Of a stretch of DNA of 9,531 nt, positions 1 through 5,566 are shown piece after piece. The notes under the pieces were generated by a model. It ran no database searches and was not told where the DNA came from. It was given only the letters and a program-made list of their open reading frames with translations. Every line of letters begins with the position of its first letter. Position 1 is the stretch's first letter. Origin of the DNA: an uncultured Oxalobacteraceae bacterium (GTDB taxonomy: Bacteria; Pseudomonadota; Gammaproteobacteria; Burkholderiales; Burkholderiaceae); contig CAMLDH010000127.1 of NCBI GenBank assembly GCA_946478765.1, positions 1 through 9,531 on the forward strand, read 5' to 3'. A program made the translations under genes and the position numbers.

Positions 1-125
1 ATCCTAAAACTTGCGACATGGACCTGATCGTAGAAAGGCCGTGGCGTGGTTTTGAACTGCACACCATTACGCATCCACACTTCGGGAACGAACCTGTGCT
101 GGTGTGTGCGATACGTGTGAACTGA
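1..125 (+). CDS. 3' end of an unrecognised gene (partial)
   Basis: A reading frame open from base 3 ends at TGA 123-125. The visible tail contains VERPWRGFELHTITHPHFGN and ends in CAIRVN. An in-frame ATG lies at 18, but nothing like the GGAAAA leader of its neighbours precedes it, so the gene most likely begins upstream of the window. The next gene starts 13 bases after the stop with a leader between them, as elsewhere in the array. No family recognised. Confidence 0.5.
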   Translation, partial: PKTCDMDLIVERPWRGFELHTITHPHFGNEPVLVCAIRVN

Positions 126-138
126 AAAAGGAAAAGCT

Positions 139-324
139 ATGAGGGCAAAAATCACAATGCTGGTTGGTGCTTTGCTGATGTTGAGCGGTTATTGGCTACA
201 TGACGCGACACATGCAAAAAGTTTTGGTGTATCAACTACAGCATGGACGCAAGATTTAGTAGCGGGTCTGCTTATTTTGATCATCGGCGGCATTGCGCAG
301 GCATTAGGTCGGCGCGAAAGGTAA
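139..324 (+). CDS. Small two-pass membrane protein, 61 aa
   Basis: The start ATG is set by the leader AAAAAGGAAAA ending three bases upstream. Two hydrophobic stretches, about residues 5-21 and 40-58 (LVAGLLILIIGGIAQALG), flank a short polar loop with several His, Thr and Lys residues. The protein ends in a basic tail, GRRER. This pattern predicts a small inner-membrane protein with two helices and, by the positive-inside rule, both ends probably cytoplasmic. I do not recognise a family. It is the first complete gene of the array; the next gene begins 12 bases after its stop. Confidence 0.72.
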   Translation: MRAKITMLVGALLMLSGYWLHDATHAKSFGVSTTAWTQDLVAGLLILIIGGIAQALGRRER

Positions 325-336
325 CGGAAAAAAATC

Positions 337-516
337 ATGGCAGTTATAAATAACGGCTTATTTCGAGTCCTTGATGGAAATGGCAAAACAGTAATTTGGC
401 ATGTCGGGGTTCCTGGCAATGCACGGCAGCGTCGTGCGAAGGTGCGGCAATGGAAGGGACTCGGATATGTGGTGAGCCGGATCAAGGTCAGTGCTGAATT
501 GCCTCAGTCGAGCTAA
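337..516 (+). CDS. Small basic protein, 59 aa, unknown
   Basis: ATG 337 follows GGAAAA at 326-331 and the frame runs to TAA 514-516. The protein starts MAVINNGLFRVLDGNGK. Its second half is basic: residues about 30-50 carry many Arg and Lys with two Trp-containing segments (RQRRAKVRQWKGLGYVVSRI). That could bind nucleic acid, but this is only inferred from charge. The next gene's leader (GGAAAA, 518-523) begins two bases after the stop. No family recognised; the case for a real gene rests on leader spacing and fit between neighbours. Confidence 0.62.
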   Translation: MAVINNGLFRVLDGNGKTVIWHVGVPGNARQRRAKVRQWKGLGYVVSRIKVSAELPQSS

Positions 517-529
517 AGGAAAAGCAACG

Positions 530-712
530 ATGGCCGCAGCACGCGATTTCGATACTTGGGCCGCTGATGTGGCGCGTGAGCTGGCAAGCATCGGCGTGCC
601 ACTGCTGGAAGCGAAACACATTCCTTACGACTATGCGGAATGGTTTCGGCGCGAGTTTGACGGCGGCGAAAGCGCCGCCATGACCGCTGTGGAATGGTTC
701 AACAACAACTAG
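530..712 (+). CDS. Small acidic protein, 60 aa, unknown
   Basis: The ATG at 530 is preferred over an in-frame GTG at 491, because GGAAAA at 518-523 sits six bases before it and 491 lies inside the upstream gene. The product looks helical and acidic, with FDTWAADVARELASIGVPLL, then AEWFRREFDGGESAAMTAVEWF. The layout (an amphipathic helix, a YDYAEWFRREFDGGESA segment, a terminal aromatic helix) recalls small plasmid or element proteins of unknown function. I cannot name a family. The stop TAG 710-712 runs into the next leader (TAGGGAAAA). Confidence 0.66.
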   Translation: MAAARDFDTWAADVARELASIGVPLLEAKHIPYDYAEWFRREFDGGESAAMTAVEWFNNN

Positions 713-725
713 GGAAAATGAAGCG

Positions 726-1067
726 ATGCAGACAAGTACGAATAAGCCATTTTTTGACCGTCAATTCTGGAAGATTGGCCTTGTTATGCTCTGCGTAGCA
801 CTTACTGCGGGAGCTGCGAAGATTTATTCAGCCGTCAGTCGAAATACGGAAACGCAGGCGAGCGCCGATCTGAAAATGCGCGCGGCCTATCCCGAATTGA
901 AGTGGGCATTTGACGAATGGGACAAATGCAATCATGGAGGCGATGATTACGCGAAGAACGGGTACTTCACACGCGAGCAATGCGATTTGGCGATTCTCGC
1001 GCTGGCGAAGAAGCGCGGTGACGAACAACAGGTTGCGTCAGCACTGCGCGTCCGTGATTCCAAATAG
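726..1067 (+). CDS. Small membrane-anchored or exported protein, 113 aa
   Basis: ATG 726 follows TAGGGAAAA with seven bases of spacing. A single hydrophobic stretch at about residues 16-34 (WKIGLVMLCVALTAGAA) comes after a short polar N-terminus. It could be a membrane anchor with a periplasmic C-terminal part, or an uncleaved signal. The soluble part is helical and has two cysteines (C68, C86) in WDKCNHGG and REQCDLAI, which could form a disulfide if exported. No family recognised. It ends in TAG fused to a leader, TAGGAAAA, but the next clear gene is 93 bases away; that gap holds a strong hairpin. Confidence 0.7.
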   Translation: MQTSTNKPFFDRQFWKIGLVMLCVALTAGAAKIYSAVSRNTETQASADLKMRAAYPELKWAFDEWDKCNHGGDDYAKNGYFTREQCDLAILALAKKRGDEQQVASALRVRDSK

Positions 1068-1074
1068 GAAAAAT

Positions 1075-1098
1075 CCCGGTGCGCAAGTGTGCACCGGG
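1075..1098. other. GC-rich stem-loop in the 1068-1160 gap
   Basis: CCCGGTGCGCA at 1075-1085 pairs with TGTGCACCGGG at 1088-1098. This gives a stem of about ten pairs with one G-U wobble and a four-base loop. On the + strand it is followed by CAAAAAAG, so it is not a normal + strand terminator. On the - strand the stem is followed by ATTTTTCC, the arrangement of a rho-independent terminator, although I see no - strand gene to end. It sits six bases after a GGAAAA leader. A 33-codon GTG frame (1079-1180) would use that leader but overlaps the next gene and is not convincing. Confidence 0.5.
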
Positions 1099-1160
1099 CA
1101 AAAAAGCCAGCCGTCAGGGAGTAACCAGCTTGCCGGCCGAGAGTATATCAAAGGAAAATC

Positions 1161-1379
1161 ATGCATATCCCCAAAACTGATTTAACGACGCTGAATCGCA
1201 CGCTGATAGAGCATGCAGGCGTCGCAGTGCACCACGTCGATAAGGGAGCGAGTATGGACGGCGTTCTTCTGGAGGCAGAAGTGGTCAGACAACTCAAAGA
1301 ACAGTACCGCGTTCGTTTCTTGCCTAAGCAGATAATTCGCCGGGCTTTGTCGAATGGTATCAATCCCTTCAAGTTTTGA
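1161..1379 (+). CDS. Small basic protein, 72 aa, unknown
   Basis: ATG 1161 is two bases after AAAGGAAAA. The product has an N-terminal part with paired histidines (HAGVAVHHVDKG), an acidic segment (LLEAEVVRQLKEQ), and a basic C-terminal part (RVRFLPKQIIRRALSNGI). The last segment could be one DNA- or RNA-contacting helix, but no complete helix-turn-helix is clear. The stop TGA 1377-1379 is three bases before the next leader. No family recognised. Confidence 0.65.
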   Translation: MHIPKTDLTTLNRTLIEHAGVAVHHVDKGASMDGVLLEAEVVRQLKEQYRVRFLPKQIIRRALSNGINPFKF

Positions 1380-1391
1380 TCGGAAAAGTAA

Positions 1392-1712
1392 ATGTTTGAA
1401 CGTTTGCAAGTGTATTTCTATTCCGAACCGGGGCGAGTGAGCGGATTGGGCAAGGCTGTGCTGAACATCGCCTTTTTCTTCTTTTGTGCAGGCCTGTTTG
1501 GCTGGTTGGCAGTGACCGTGGAAGAAGTGGTTTTGGGAATGGCGAGCCATTCGCAGGGAAGAAAACCTCTTGCTGACTTGTATCCTTCATTGCCCACTTG
1601 GTGGGTACCGGAGACGTGGTTTGGGCTCTTTGTCGTTGCGATACTTATGGTGAGCGGCGTTTGGCTGATTCTCACTGGCCGGAAGATCGACCGCTTGCAT
1701 CAACCTGGATGA
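1392..1712 (+). CDS. Two-pass membrane protein, 106 aa
   Basis: ATG 1392 follows GGAAAA 1382-1387 by four bases. Hydrophobic segments at about residues 22-42 (AVLNIAFFFFCAGLFGWLAV) and 76-94 (WFGLFVVAILMVSGVWLIL) predict two membrane helices. They are joined by a loop of roughly 30 residues rich in Pro, Trp and Ser (PSLPTWWVPE), with a basic C-terminus (GRKIDRLH). The topology is probably N-in/C-in. No family recognised. The gene ends at TGA 1710-1712 and is followed by the first copy of a duplicated leader. Confidence 0.72.
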   Translation: MFERLQVYFYSEPGRVSGLGKAVLNIAFFFFCAGLFGWLAVTVEEVVLGMASHSQGRKPLADLYPSLPTWWVPETWFGLFVVAILMVSGVWLILTGRKIDRLHQPG

Positions 1713-1719
1713 AGACTGA

Positions 1720-1758
1720 ATAGGAAAAGATTTTCTTTCCGTAGTTGAAAAAGGAATT
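1720..1758 (+). repeat. Duplicated leader, copy 1
   Basis: ATAGGAAAA-GA-TTTTCTTTCCG, then AGTTGAAAAAGGAATTTT, closely matches 3862-3903. The core GGAAAAGATTTTCTTTCC can fold through GGAAA/TTTCC, hiding the usual leader; the AAAGGAAT downstream then acts as the ribosome site for TTG 1765. At the centre, copy 1 reads GAAAAGATTTTC and copy 2 reads GAAAATCTTTTC, which are reverse complements of each other. Confidence 0.6.
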
Positions 1759-1764
1759 TTTGGA

Positions 1765-2091
1765 TTGACTGAAGTGAAGAAGAAGGCCGGCAGGGGCCGA
1801 CCGTGCACCGGCAATGCCAAGACATCGACTGAGCGTGTAAAAGAGCTGGATGCGGCGCTTTTGGCGTTGGGTGGGCGGGTATTGAACCGTGTCAGGCTGT
1901 CGGCGGAAGCTGTTCACGCCCTGGCGGCGCTGTCCGAACTGGACGGCAGCGAGCGGGCGGCAAAGTTTCCCAACATTGCCAAGCATGGGGTGGTAACGAT
2001 TATCACGGCGAAGCGCGGCAATGTTGTATACCAGATCAACGAACGCTCAGGACAGAAGTACGACCGCCCGATGAGAGCGTTTGAGAACTAG
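1765..2091 (+). CDS. Possible DNA-binding protein with GRGRP motif, 108 aa
   Basis: The frame is closed upstream by TGA 1717-1719, so the start must be TTG 1765 (eight bases after AAGGAA) or GTG 1774; no ATG is available. The N-terminus is strongly basic, with an AT-hook-like KKKAGRGRP, then GNAKTSTERVKELDAALLAL and RVLNRVRLSAEAVHALAAL. That order (basic GRP tail, 'TSxER' helix, beta-like RVRLS, then a helix) resembles small ribbon-helix-helix-type regulators of plasmids and phages as I recall them. The C-terminal part (VVTIITAKRGNVVYQIN) looks beta-rich. A role in DNA binding is inference; no target is known. Confidence 0.66.
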   Translation: MTEVKKKAGRGRPCTGNAKTSTERVKELDAALLALGGRVLNRVRLSAEAVHALAALSELDGSERAAKFPNIAKHGVVTIITAKRGNVVYQINERSGQKYDRPMRAFEN

Positions 2092-2102
2092 AGATAGACG
2101 AA

Positions 2103-2405
2103 ATGAGCGTGTGCACAGAAAAGGAGGAGTATGTGATCGAGGACAATAGCACATTCATTGTTCCCATTGACTTTGATATTCCGATGCCTGAAGCGCGGCC
2201 AAAAGGAAAGAATGTCGGGCGTCGTATCACATGGCCTTTTGCAACCATGAATGTTGGCGACAGCTGCCTTGTGCCTGAATGGGCTGATGAAGGCCGAGCA
2301 CGTGCTTATCTCTGCAAGATGAGGCGCGAAAAATGTATTTCTTCGGAATGGCGGTTCGCTGTTCGACAGATCGCTGGGCGCGCAAGGATTTGGCGAGTGG
2401 AATAA
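2103..2405 (+). CDS. Small VGDS...WRVE protein, up to 100 aa
   Basis: Two starts are possible. ATG 2103 has no clear ribosome site. In-frame GTG 2133 is preceded by a near-perfect AAGGAGG at 2121-2127, which would give a 90-residue protein. The body carries WPFATMNVGDSCLVPE, then a helical KMRREK stretch, then EWRFAVRQIAGRARIWRVE. The 'F..M.VGDS...R..(R)IWRVE' layout recalls a small protein common in phages and plasmids, function unknown. It is the only array gene with a classic AGGAGG near its start. Family assignment is tentative. Confidence 0.66.
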   Translation: MSVCTEKEEYVIEDNSTFIVPIDFDIPMPEARPKGKNVGRRITWPFATMNVGDSCLVPEWADEGRARAYLCKMRREKCISSEWRFAVRQIAGRARIWRVE

Positions 2406-2421
2406 GAAAGGAAAAACGAAA

Positions 2422-3206
2422 ATGGATATGAGAGAAGACGTGTTTGCAGAACAGGCGTTCGGCAAGGTCGCCCTGAAGAAACTGGCACCGACTGATGCGA
2501 ACTTCCGGCTGTACAAAGCAGGCTGGATCTTGGGTGGGCTGGCGTGGGATTGCTTGAAGATTTGGGCATTGAAGGTCTTGTCGGGGCTGGCGGATTCGAG
2601 AACGCTGACGCTTTCTACCGTTGGATGCAAACCGCCAGCGGCAGCGCATTGTTGGATTGGTATGGCGTCCAGTTGCGCCTGTACGAGTCCTGGTATCTTG
2701 CCCCATTTGACGAAGACTATTGCTACGCCACCTGGCGTGCGAATCCGGACAAAGATGCATTGAATACCCGCGCAGTTGACGTGTTCTGTCTCCGGCATGT
2801 CGCATGGCAGGCGAACGCAATGAGTCGCCGTGTTTTCAACTGCGCCAGAACCCGTAGCTACTGTGAGGCAGCCTACATCAAAGAGCATCCGGGAACACCG
2901 GCCACTGCCGCGATCATGGCAGGCGTGCAGAGCGACGGTTTGAAGATAACCGGCGTTCTGCCGGGGCAGAAGGTGGAATCGGTACTCGATTGGCCGACGC
3001 CAGATATGGCCACGGCTTTGGCGTTGGTCGCTACTTCACAAGCTGCTGGCGTTCGTAACATCCACCTTTGGGAATGTGGCATAGGGGTGCAAGTGGATGA
3101 ATTCTCTGACGCGGAGCGAGAGAGGTTGTTGAAGGTGGGCCGATACTATGGTGGCGACATGATGCTCTCGGACGCGCTGGCCGAGGCCGGTCTGACGAAC
3201 CGATAA
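2422..3206 (+). pseudogene. Probable single gene split by a frameshift
   Basis: ATG 2422 has a good leader (GGAAAA 2410-2415), and the frame starts MDMREDVFAEQAFGKVALKK. After about residue 40 its translation stops looking like protein (rich in Ser, Pro, Cys and Thr), although it stays open to 2763. The plausible sequence continues in the next frame, open from 2496 to TAA 3204-3206. That frame has no leader of its own. Joining the frames between about 2496 and 2550 gives a protein near 260 residues. The change equals loss of one base; I saw no classic -1 slippery heptamer in the first frame. Sequencing error, gene decay and programmed slippage remain possible. Confidence 0.55.
2544..3206 (+). 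CDS. C-terminal part of the split gene, 220 aa as an open frame
   Basis: This is the well-behaved coding part. GTG 2544 is the first start in the frame but has no ribosome site, so it is probably internal to the gene starting at 2422. Visible segments are GLLEDLGIEGLVGAGGF, an aromatic stretch (DAFYRWM, LLDWYG, YESWYLAPFDEDYCYATW), a basic middle (AMSRRVFNCARTRSYCEAAY), and an acidic DEFSDAERERLL near the end. Five cysteines are scattered without a clear metal motif. No membrane segment and no family recognised. The next gene's leader begins seven bases after the stop. Confidence 0.62.
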   Translation: MGLLEDLGIEGLVGAGGFENADAFYRWMQTASGSALLDWYGVQLRLYESWYLAPFDEDYCYATWRANPDKDALNTRAVDVFCLRHVAWQANAMSRRVFNCARTRSYCEAAYIKEHPGTPATAAIMAGVQSDGLKITGVLPGQKVESVLDWPTPDMATALALVATSQAAGVRNIHLWECGIGVQVDEFSDAERERLLKVGRYYGGDMMLSDALAEAGLTNR

Positions 3207-3223
3207 TCTCAAGGGAAAACAGC

Positions 3224-3637
3224 ATGTCAATTATGGATAACGATGAAGACTGGAGTTATGCAGGTCTAACATCCCGCTGGAGCGCAAGCCAGCATGCTTT
3301 TTCAGACCAGTTTTTTGAGAGAGCCAAGCGCGAAATTGAAGCAGACATCGAGCATCAAGCTCTGCCACCATGGATCGGTGACTATGACGACATGGAACAC
3401 TTTGCAGTGAATAGCGGAGCATACGGTGAGCTGAGCGCGCCCGAAATAGAAGCGGAAGGTTGCCGTCTATTCCCTCCACCAGCAATGGCAGGCGATCTTG
3501 TTGGATATCAGAAAGCTTGCACGGTGATGCGCGAGCGAATCCATGGATGGTTGAGAAGCCGACCGGGGGCGATTCCAAATGCTCGTTTCAGAGATGACTT
3601 TGACCAAATGTTGAAACATTTCAATGCAAACAATTAA
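3224..3637 (+). CDS. Acidic soluble protein, 137 aa, unknown
   Basis: ATG 3224 follows GGAAAA 3214-3219 by four bases. The N-terminal half is acidic (MDNDEDW, IEADIEH, DYDDMEHF), with scattered aromatic residues. The C-terminal half has a helical, more basic stretch (ACTVMRERIHGWLRSRPG) and ends KHFNANN. No signal, membrane segment or metal motif is visible. It lies 14 bases before the next gene, with a leader between them. No family recognised. Confidence 0.7.
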   Translation: MSIMDNDEDWSYAGLTSRWSASQHAFSDQFFERAKREIEADIEHQALPPWIGDYDDMEHFAVNSGAYGELSAPEIEAEGCRLFPPPAMAGDLVGYQKACTVMRERIHGWLRSRPGAIPNARFRDDFDQMLKHFNANN

Positions 3638-3651
3638 CGCGGAAAACGAGC

Positions 3652-3909
3652 ATGACCGCCAATACCGATAAAGAAAAACTCGAAGAGCTTGCCGACGTGT
3701 GCAATGAGCTATGCGTTGCTCTGGAAACGGGATTGATCAACGTAGACAGGTCGAAATTCAATTTCGTCCAGAAGTTTTGCCATAATTTTGGTTGGAGTCC
3801 TGGTCGAGCATCGCATCGAGCAGGCGTTCCGTGCCAAGGACAAGTCCGATCACGCCGTCAAATAGGAAAATCTTTTCTTTCCGAAGTAGATAACAAAGGA
3901 ATTTCATGA
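3652..3909 (+). CDS. Small helical protein, C-terminus shifted out of frame
   Basis: ATG 3652 follows GGAAAA 3641-3646. The first 49 residues look normal (KLEELADVCNELCVALETG, then FNFVQKFCHNFGWS). After about 3799 this frame becomes Arg/Gly/Pro-rich and runs through the duplicated leader to TGA 3907-3909, overlapping the next start. One frame over, the text reads IEQAFRAKDKSDHAVK and stops at TAG 3863-3865, exactly in the TAGGAAAA context typical of this array. Removing one base near the CC at 3799-3800 would give a protein of about 70 residues. A one-base insertion or sequencing error is the simplest cause. No family recognised. Confidence 0.6.
   Translation: MTANTDKEKLEELADVCNELCVALETGLINVDRSKFNFVQKFCHNFGWSPGRASHRAGVPCQGQVRSRRQIGKSFLSEVDNKGIS
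3862..3903 (+). repeat. Duplicated leader, copy 2
   Basis: ATAGGAAAA-TC-TTTTCTTTCCG is followed by AGTAGATAACAAAGGAATTT, the partner of 1720-1758. The TAG in it is the expected stop of the upstream gene after frame correction. GGAAA and TTTCC can pair around the core. The second purine block, AAAGGAA, is the ribosome site for ATG 3906. Confidence 0.6.
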
Positions 3910-4319
3910 AATATTGGATTGCAAAGTGCAGCTCGTGCGGTGAAGTGAAGATCGCGCAGAAGACAAAGCCGACCACATGCAGTGAACAGGTCAAAACCGG
4001 CACCCGCTCTATCCGTCTTTGCGGGAATTCGTTGATTGACCAGCAAGACGTAACAGCGAAAGTTCAAGCGGCACTCGCAGCCAAATCCAGTGCAGTTGCT
4101 TCCGCTGAACAAGCTGAAGTCGCGCTGGCATCAGCGAATGCCGCCTACCTGAGCGAGTTGGAGCGCGATTGCGAGCGTAGTGAAGGAAGTGGCGCCCAGG
4201 AGCTCCGCCGCGAGGACCGTCAGCAGTCCCTGCGTGACGCAATAGCCCAGTGCGAGCGCGATCTTGAAAAGGCCAAACGCCATCACCTGACCGGCACCGG
4301 CGGCAGCGCTTCGGCCTGA
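3906..4319 (+). CDS. Four-cysteine (possible zinc ribbon) plus coiled-coil protein, 137 aa
   Basis: ATG 3906 follows AAAGGAATTTC. Four cysteines lie in the first 40 residues: C8 and C11 in CSSCGE, C25 in TTCSE, and C39 in RLCGN. This could bind one zinc like a ribbon, though the second pair is spaced 14 apart rather than as a CxxC. Residues about 46-125 are Ala/Glu/Gln-rich with heptad-like spacing (KVQAALAAKSSAVASAEQAE, SELERDCERSE, LRDAIAQCERDLEKAKRH) and predict a long coiled coil. The tail is Gly/Ser-rich. A DNA-, RNA- or partner-binding adaptor is possible but unproved. No family recognised. Confidence 0.7.
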   Translation: MKYWIAKCSSCGEVKIAQKTKPTTCSEQVKTGTRSIRLCGNSLIDQQDVTAKVQAALAAKSSAVASAEQAEVALASANAAYLSELERDCERSEGSGAQELRREDRQQSLRDAIAQCERDLEKAKRHHLTGTGGSASA

Positions 4320-4341
4320 TCGGGAAGACAAGGAAAAAGAC

Positions 4342-4509
4342 ATGGATACATTCTGGTACGGATTGACGATTGGGGCTGTCGGGGGATTGGCCGGGGCGTC
4401 AGCTGCGCAAGGATCGATGACGACCGCTGCCGCTTGTCTCGGCGTATGTGCTGTGGTCTCGTTTTTAAGGGCGATTGCGATCGCTCGCTATAAATCCAAG
4501 CACGGATAG
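4342..4509 (+). CDS. Small glycine/alanine-rich membrane protein, 55 aa
   Basis: ATG 4342 is four bases after GGAAAA 4332-4337 and the frame ends at TAG 4507-4509. The first hydrophobic stretch is rich in small residues (LTIGAVGGLAGASAA), like a glycine zipper. The second, about residues 27-48 (TTAAACLGVCAVVSFLRAIA), is a likely membrane helix, followed by a basic end (RYKSKHG). It is probably a two-helix inner-membrane peptide. Small proteins of this shape include holin-like and toxin-like peptides, but nothing specific supports that here. Confidence 0.66.
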   Translation: MDTFWYGLTIGAVGGLAGASAAQGSMTTAAACLGVCAVVSFLRAIAIARYKSKHG

Positions 4510-4514
4510 GAAAA
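4502..4514 (+). repeat. 13-base seam ACGGATAGGAAAA, three copies
   Basis: The same 13 bases occur at 4502-4514, 4811-4823 and 7585-7597. In the first two the TAG is a real stop codon (last residue Gly), and the GGAAAA is the next gene's leader. The third lies behind the regulator module with no intact gene in front of it. The repeat combines gene end and next leader in one short block. Confidence 0.6.
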
Positions 4515-4530
4515 GAGAGGAGCACACATC

Positions 4531-4818
4531 ATGTTCGCGCACCAGTTGACTGAAAACGAAAAGGCCCTCATTCAGCATTTTCAGGAAGCCGCTCAAGCGA
4601 TCGGCTTTGATGGTGTCTATTCACTAGATCCCGTTGATCGTGGCGTTCTCGCGGTCGCCGATTTGGTGCGACAACAAACGCTATTGAAGGTCTTGAAGGA
4701 GCTGAACATGACAGGCCAAGACGCCGCCAAGTTCGTTTTCGACCTTCATCGTCATGACGCTCCGGACACCGAAGAAGAGGTGGAATCGCAGATTCGGTTG
4801 CTAATGAGAAACGGATAG
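4531..4818 (+). CDS. Small acidic helical protein, 95 aa, unknown
   Basis: ATG 4531 has both the array leader (GGAAAA 4509-4514) and a closer GAGAGGAG about nine bases upstream, the more likely ribosome site. The protein looks all-helical: LTENEKALIQHFQEAAQAIG, a middle with VLAVADLVRQQTLLKVLKEL, then a strongly acidic DAPDTEEEVESQIRLL near the end. No cysteine, signal or membrane segment is present. Its stop is fused to the following leader (ACGGATAGGAAAA). No family recognised. Confidence 0.7.
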   Translation: MFAHQLTENEKALIQHFQEAAQAIGFDGVYSLDPVDRGVLAVADLVRQQTLLKVLKELNMTGQDAAKFVFDLHRHDAPDTEEEVESQIRLLMRNG

Positions 4819-4828
4819 GAAAAGCGCA

Positions 4829-5062
4829 ATGACGACATGGACGAATCAATGTGGCCAACCGATCACACCTGAAATGCAGCAAGCAGCTTGCGCAATCGCG
4901 CTTGAACATGGTTTCAGTGTTAGCGACGACCAATCCCGCAAGGTGCTTGATATTGGTCTGCCATACAGCATGAAAAGCGTCCCAGCGGCTGCGAAAGCTG
5001 CCGGGATTGAAGAGTGGGTGGCGGATCTGATGTTGGACTCTGCAATCGCTGCAATTGAATAG
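4829..5062 (+). CDS. Small helical protein, 77 aa, unknown
   Basis: ATG 4829 is five bases after GGAAAA 4818-4823. The sequence begins MTTWTNQCGQPITPEMQQAA and continues as mostly helical, Ala-rich segments (AACAIALEHGFSV, SVPAAAKAAGIEEW, LMLDSAIAAIE). The TPEMQQAA and AAAKAAGIEEW stretches could be two short helices of a helix-turn-helix-like fold, but the pattern is too weak to assert. It ends at TAG 5060-5062 within TAGGGAAAA. No family recognised. Confidence 0.68.
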   Translation: MTTWTNQCGQPITPEMQQAACAIALEHGFSVSDDQSRKVLDIGLPYSMKSVPAAAKAAGIEEWVADLMLDSAIAAIE

Positions 5063-5111
5063 GGAAAAGCCGCGCTGGCCGGTTGTCAGCTTCAACGAAG
5101 TGAACAAGAGC

Positions 5112-5519
5112 ATGAGCCAATCTACGAAAAGCCAACTCGATCTCCTTAATCGGATTGCGACAGCCGCGCTATGGATGGCGATCCCTGCCGGCGTCGCATT
5201 GGGCATGTCGATCAAAGCCTTTGAGGCAGTTTTCCCGGCTTGGTTCTTCCCTGCTGGCTGCCTGTTGCAAGTCGCGCTCTACGTTGCACTGCTTGTCCTG
5301 GTTGACAAGCGCGTTCCGGGAGAATCCATGCAGGCAAAAGTCGGAAGCCTGTTCATGTTCTTCCTGCCGTTGCCGGTATTCCTTCTATTGAGCGGTAGCG
5401 GTGATGTGGAATGGGCGAAAGTTCAGCAGTTCTCGCCCTTCGTAGCGTGGGCAATCCCGTTGGTGATGATGGGGGTCATGTCAATGCCCTTTGTGCGTGA
5501 TAAATCATCCAATCAGTAG
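5112..5519 (+). CDS. Four-pass membrane protein, 135 aa
   Basis: The frame is open back to TTG 5055 and also has GTG 5100. I prefer ATG 5112 because the protein text becomes typical there (MSQSTKSQLDLLNRIATAAL) and 5055 overlaps the previous stop. No start has a clear ribosome site; the nearest leader (GGAAAA 5063-5068) is 43 bases away, which is unusual here. Hydrophobic segments at about residues 16-33, 43-65, 78-94 and 108-127 predict four helices with short loops, both ends cytoplasmic. No transporter or enzyme motif is visible. No family recognised. Confidence 0.7.
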   Translation: MSQSTKSQLDLLNRIATAALWMAIPAGVALGMSIKAFEAVFPAWFFPAGCLLQVALYVALLVLVDKRVPGESMQAKVGSLFMFFLPLPVFLLLSGSGDVEWAKVQQFSPFVAWAIPLVMMGVMSMPFVRDKSSNQ

Positions 5520-5536
5520 GCCAAAGGAAAAATACG

Positions 5537-5566
5537 TTGAGTTGCATATGTGTGCGCGTAGCTTAA
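5537..5566 (+). other. Possible minicistron before the DUF6710-like gene
   Basis: TTG 5537 lies five bases after GGAAAA 5526-5531, the usual leader spacing, and opens a nine-codon frame (MSCICVRVA) ending at TAA 5564-5566. It overlaps the start of the next gene in another frame. It may be chance; support is the leader spacing and the similar arrangement at 8618. Confidence 0.25.

Noticed and set aside
1075..1100. Hairpin as a + strand rho-independent terminator
   Set aside because: The stem is followed by an A-run, not a T-run, on the + strand. Only the - strand orientation would fit.
910..1185. + strand frame of 91 residues overlapping the 726 gene
   Set aside because: Most of it is an alternate frame of the 726 gene. 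The only free part is the hairpin gap, where no start fits convincingly.
2088..2888. Long - strand open frame (266 residues), with another of 197 residues at 2227-2820
   Set aside because: Both lie antisense to the 2103 and 2422-3206 genes, have Arg/Ser/Pro-rich unnatural text and no ribosome site. The + strand genes fit the leader pattern.
4342..4509. Calling the 55-residue membrane peptide a holin or type I toxin
   Set aside because: Only size and hydrophobicity support it; no lysis genes or antisense RNA are visible nearby.
4568..5215. - strand open frame of 215 residues
   Set aside because: It is antisense to three well-spaced + strand genes (4531, 4829, 5112) and rich in Arg, Ser and Cys like a shadow frame.
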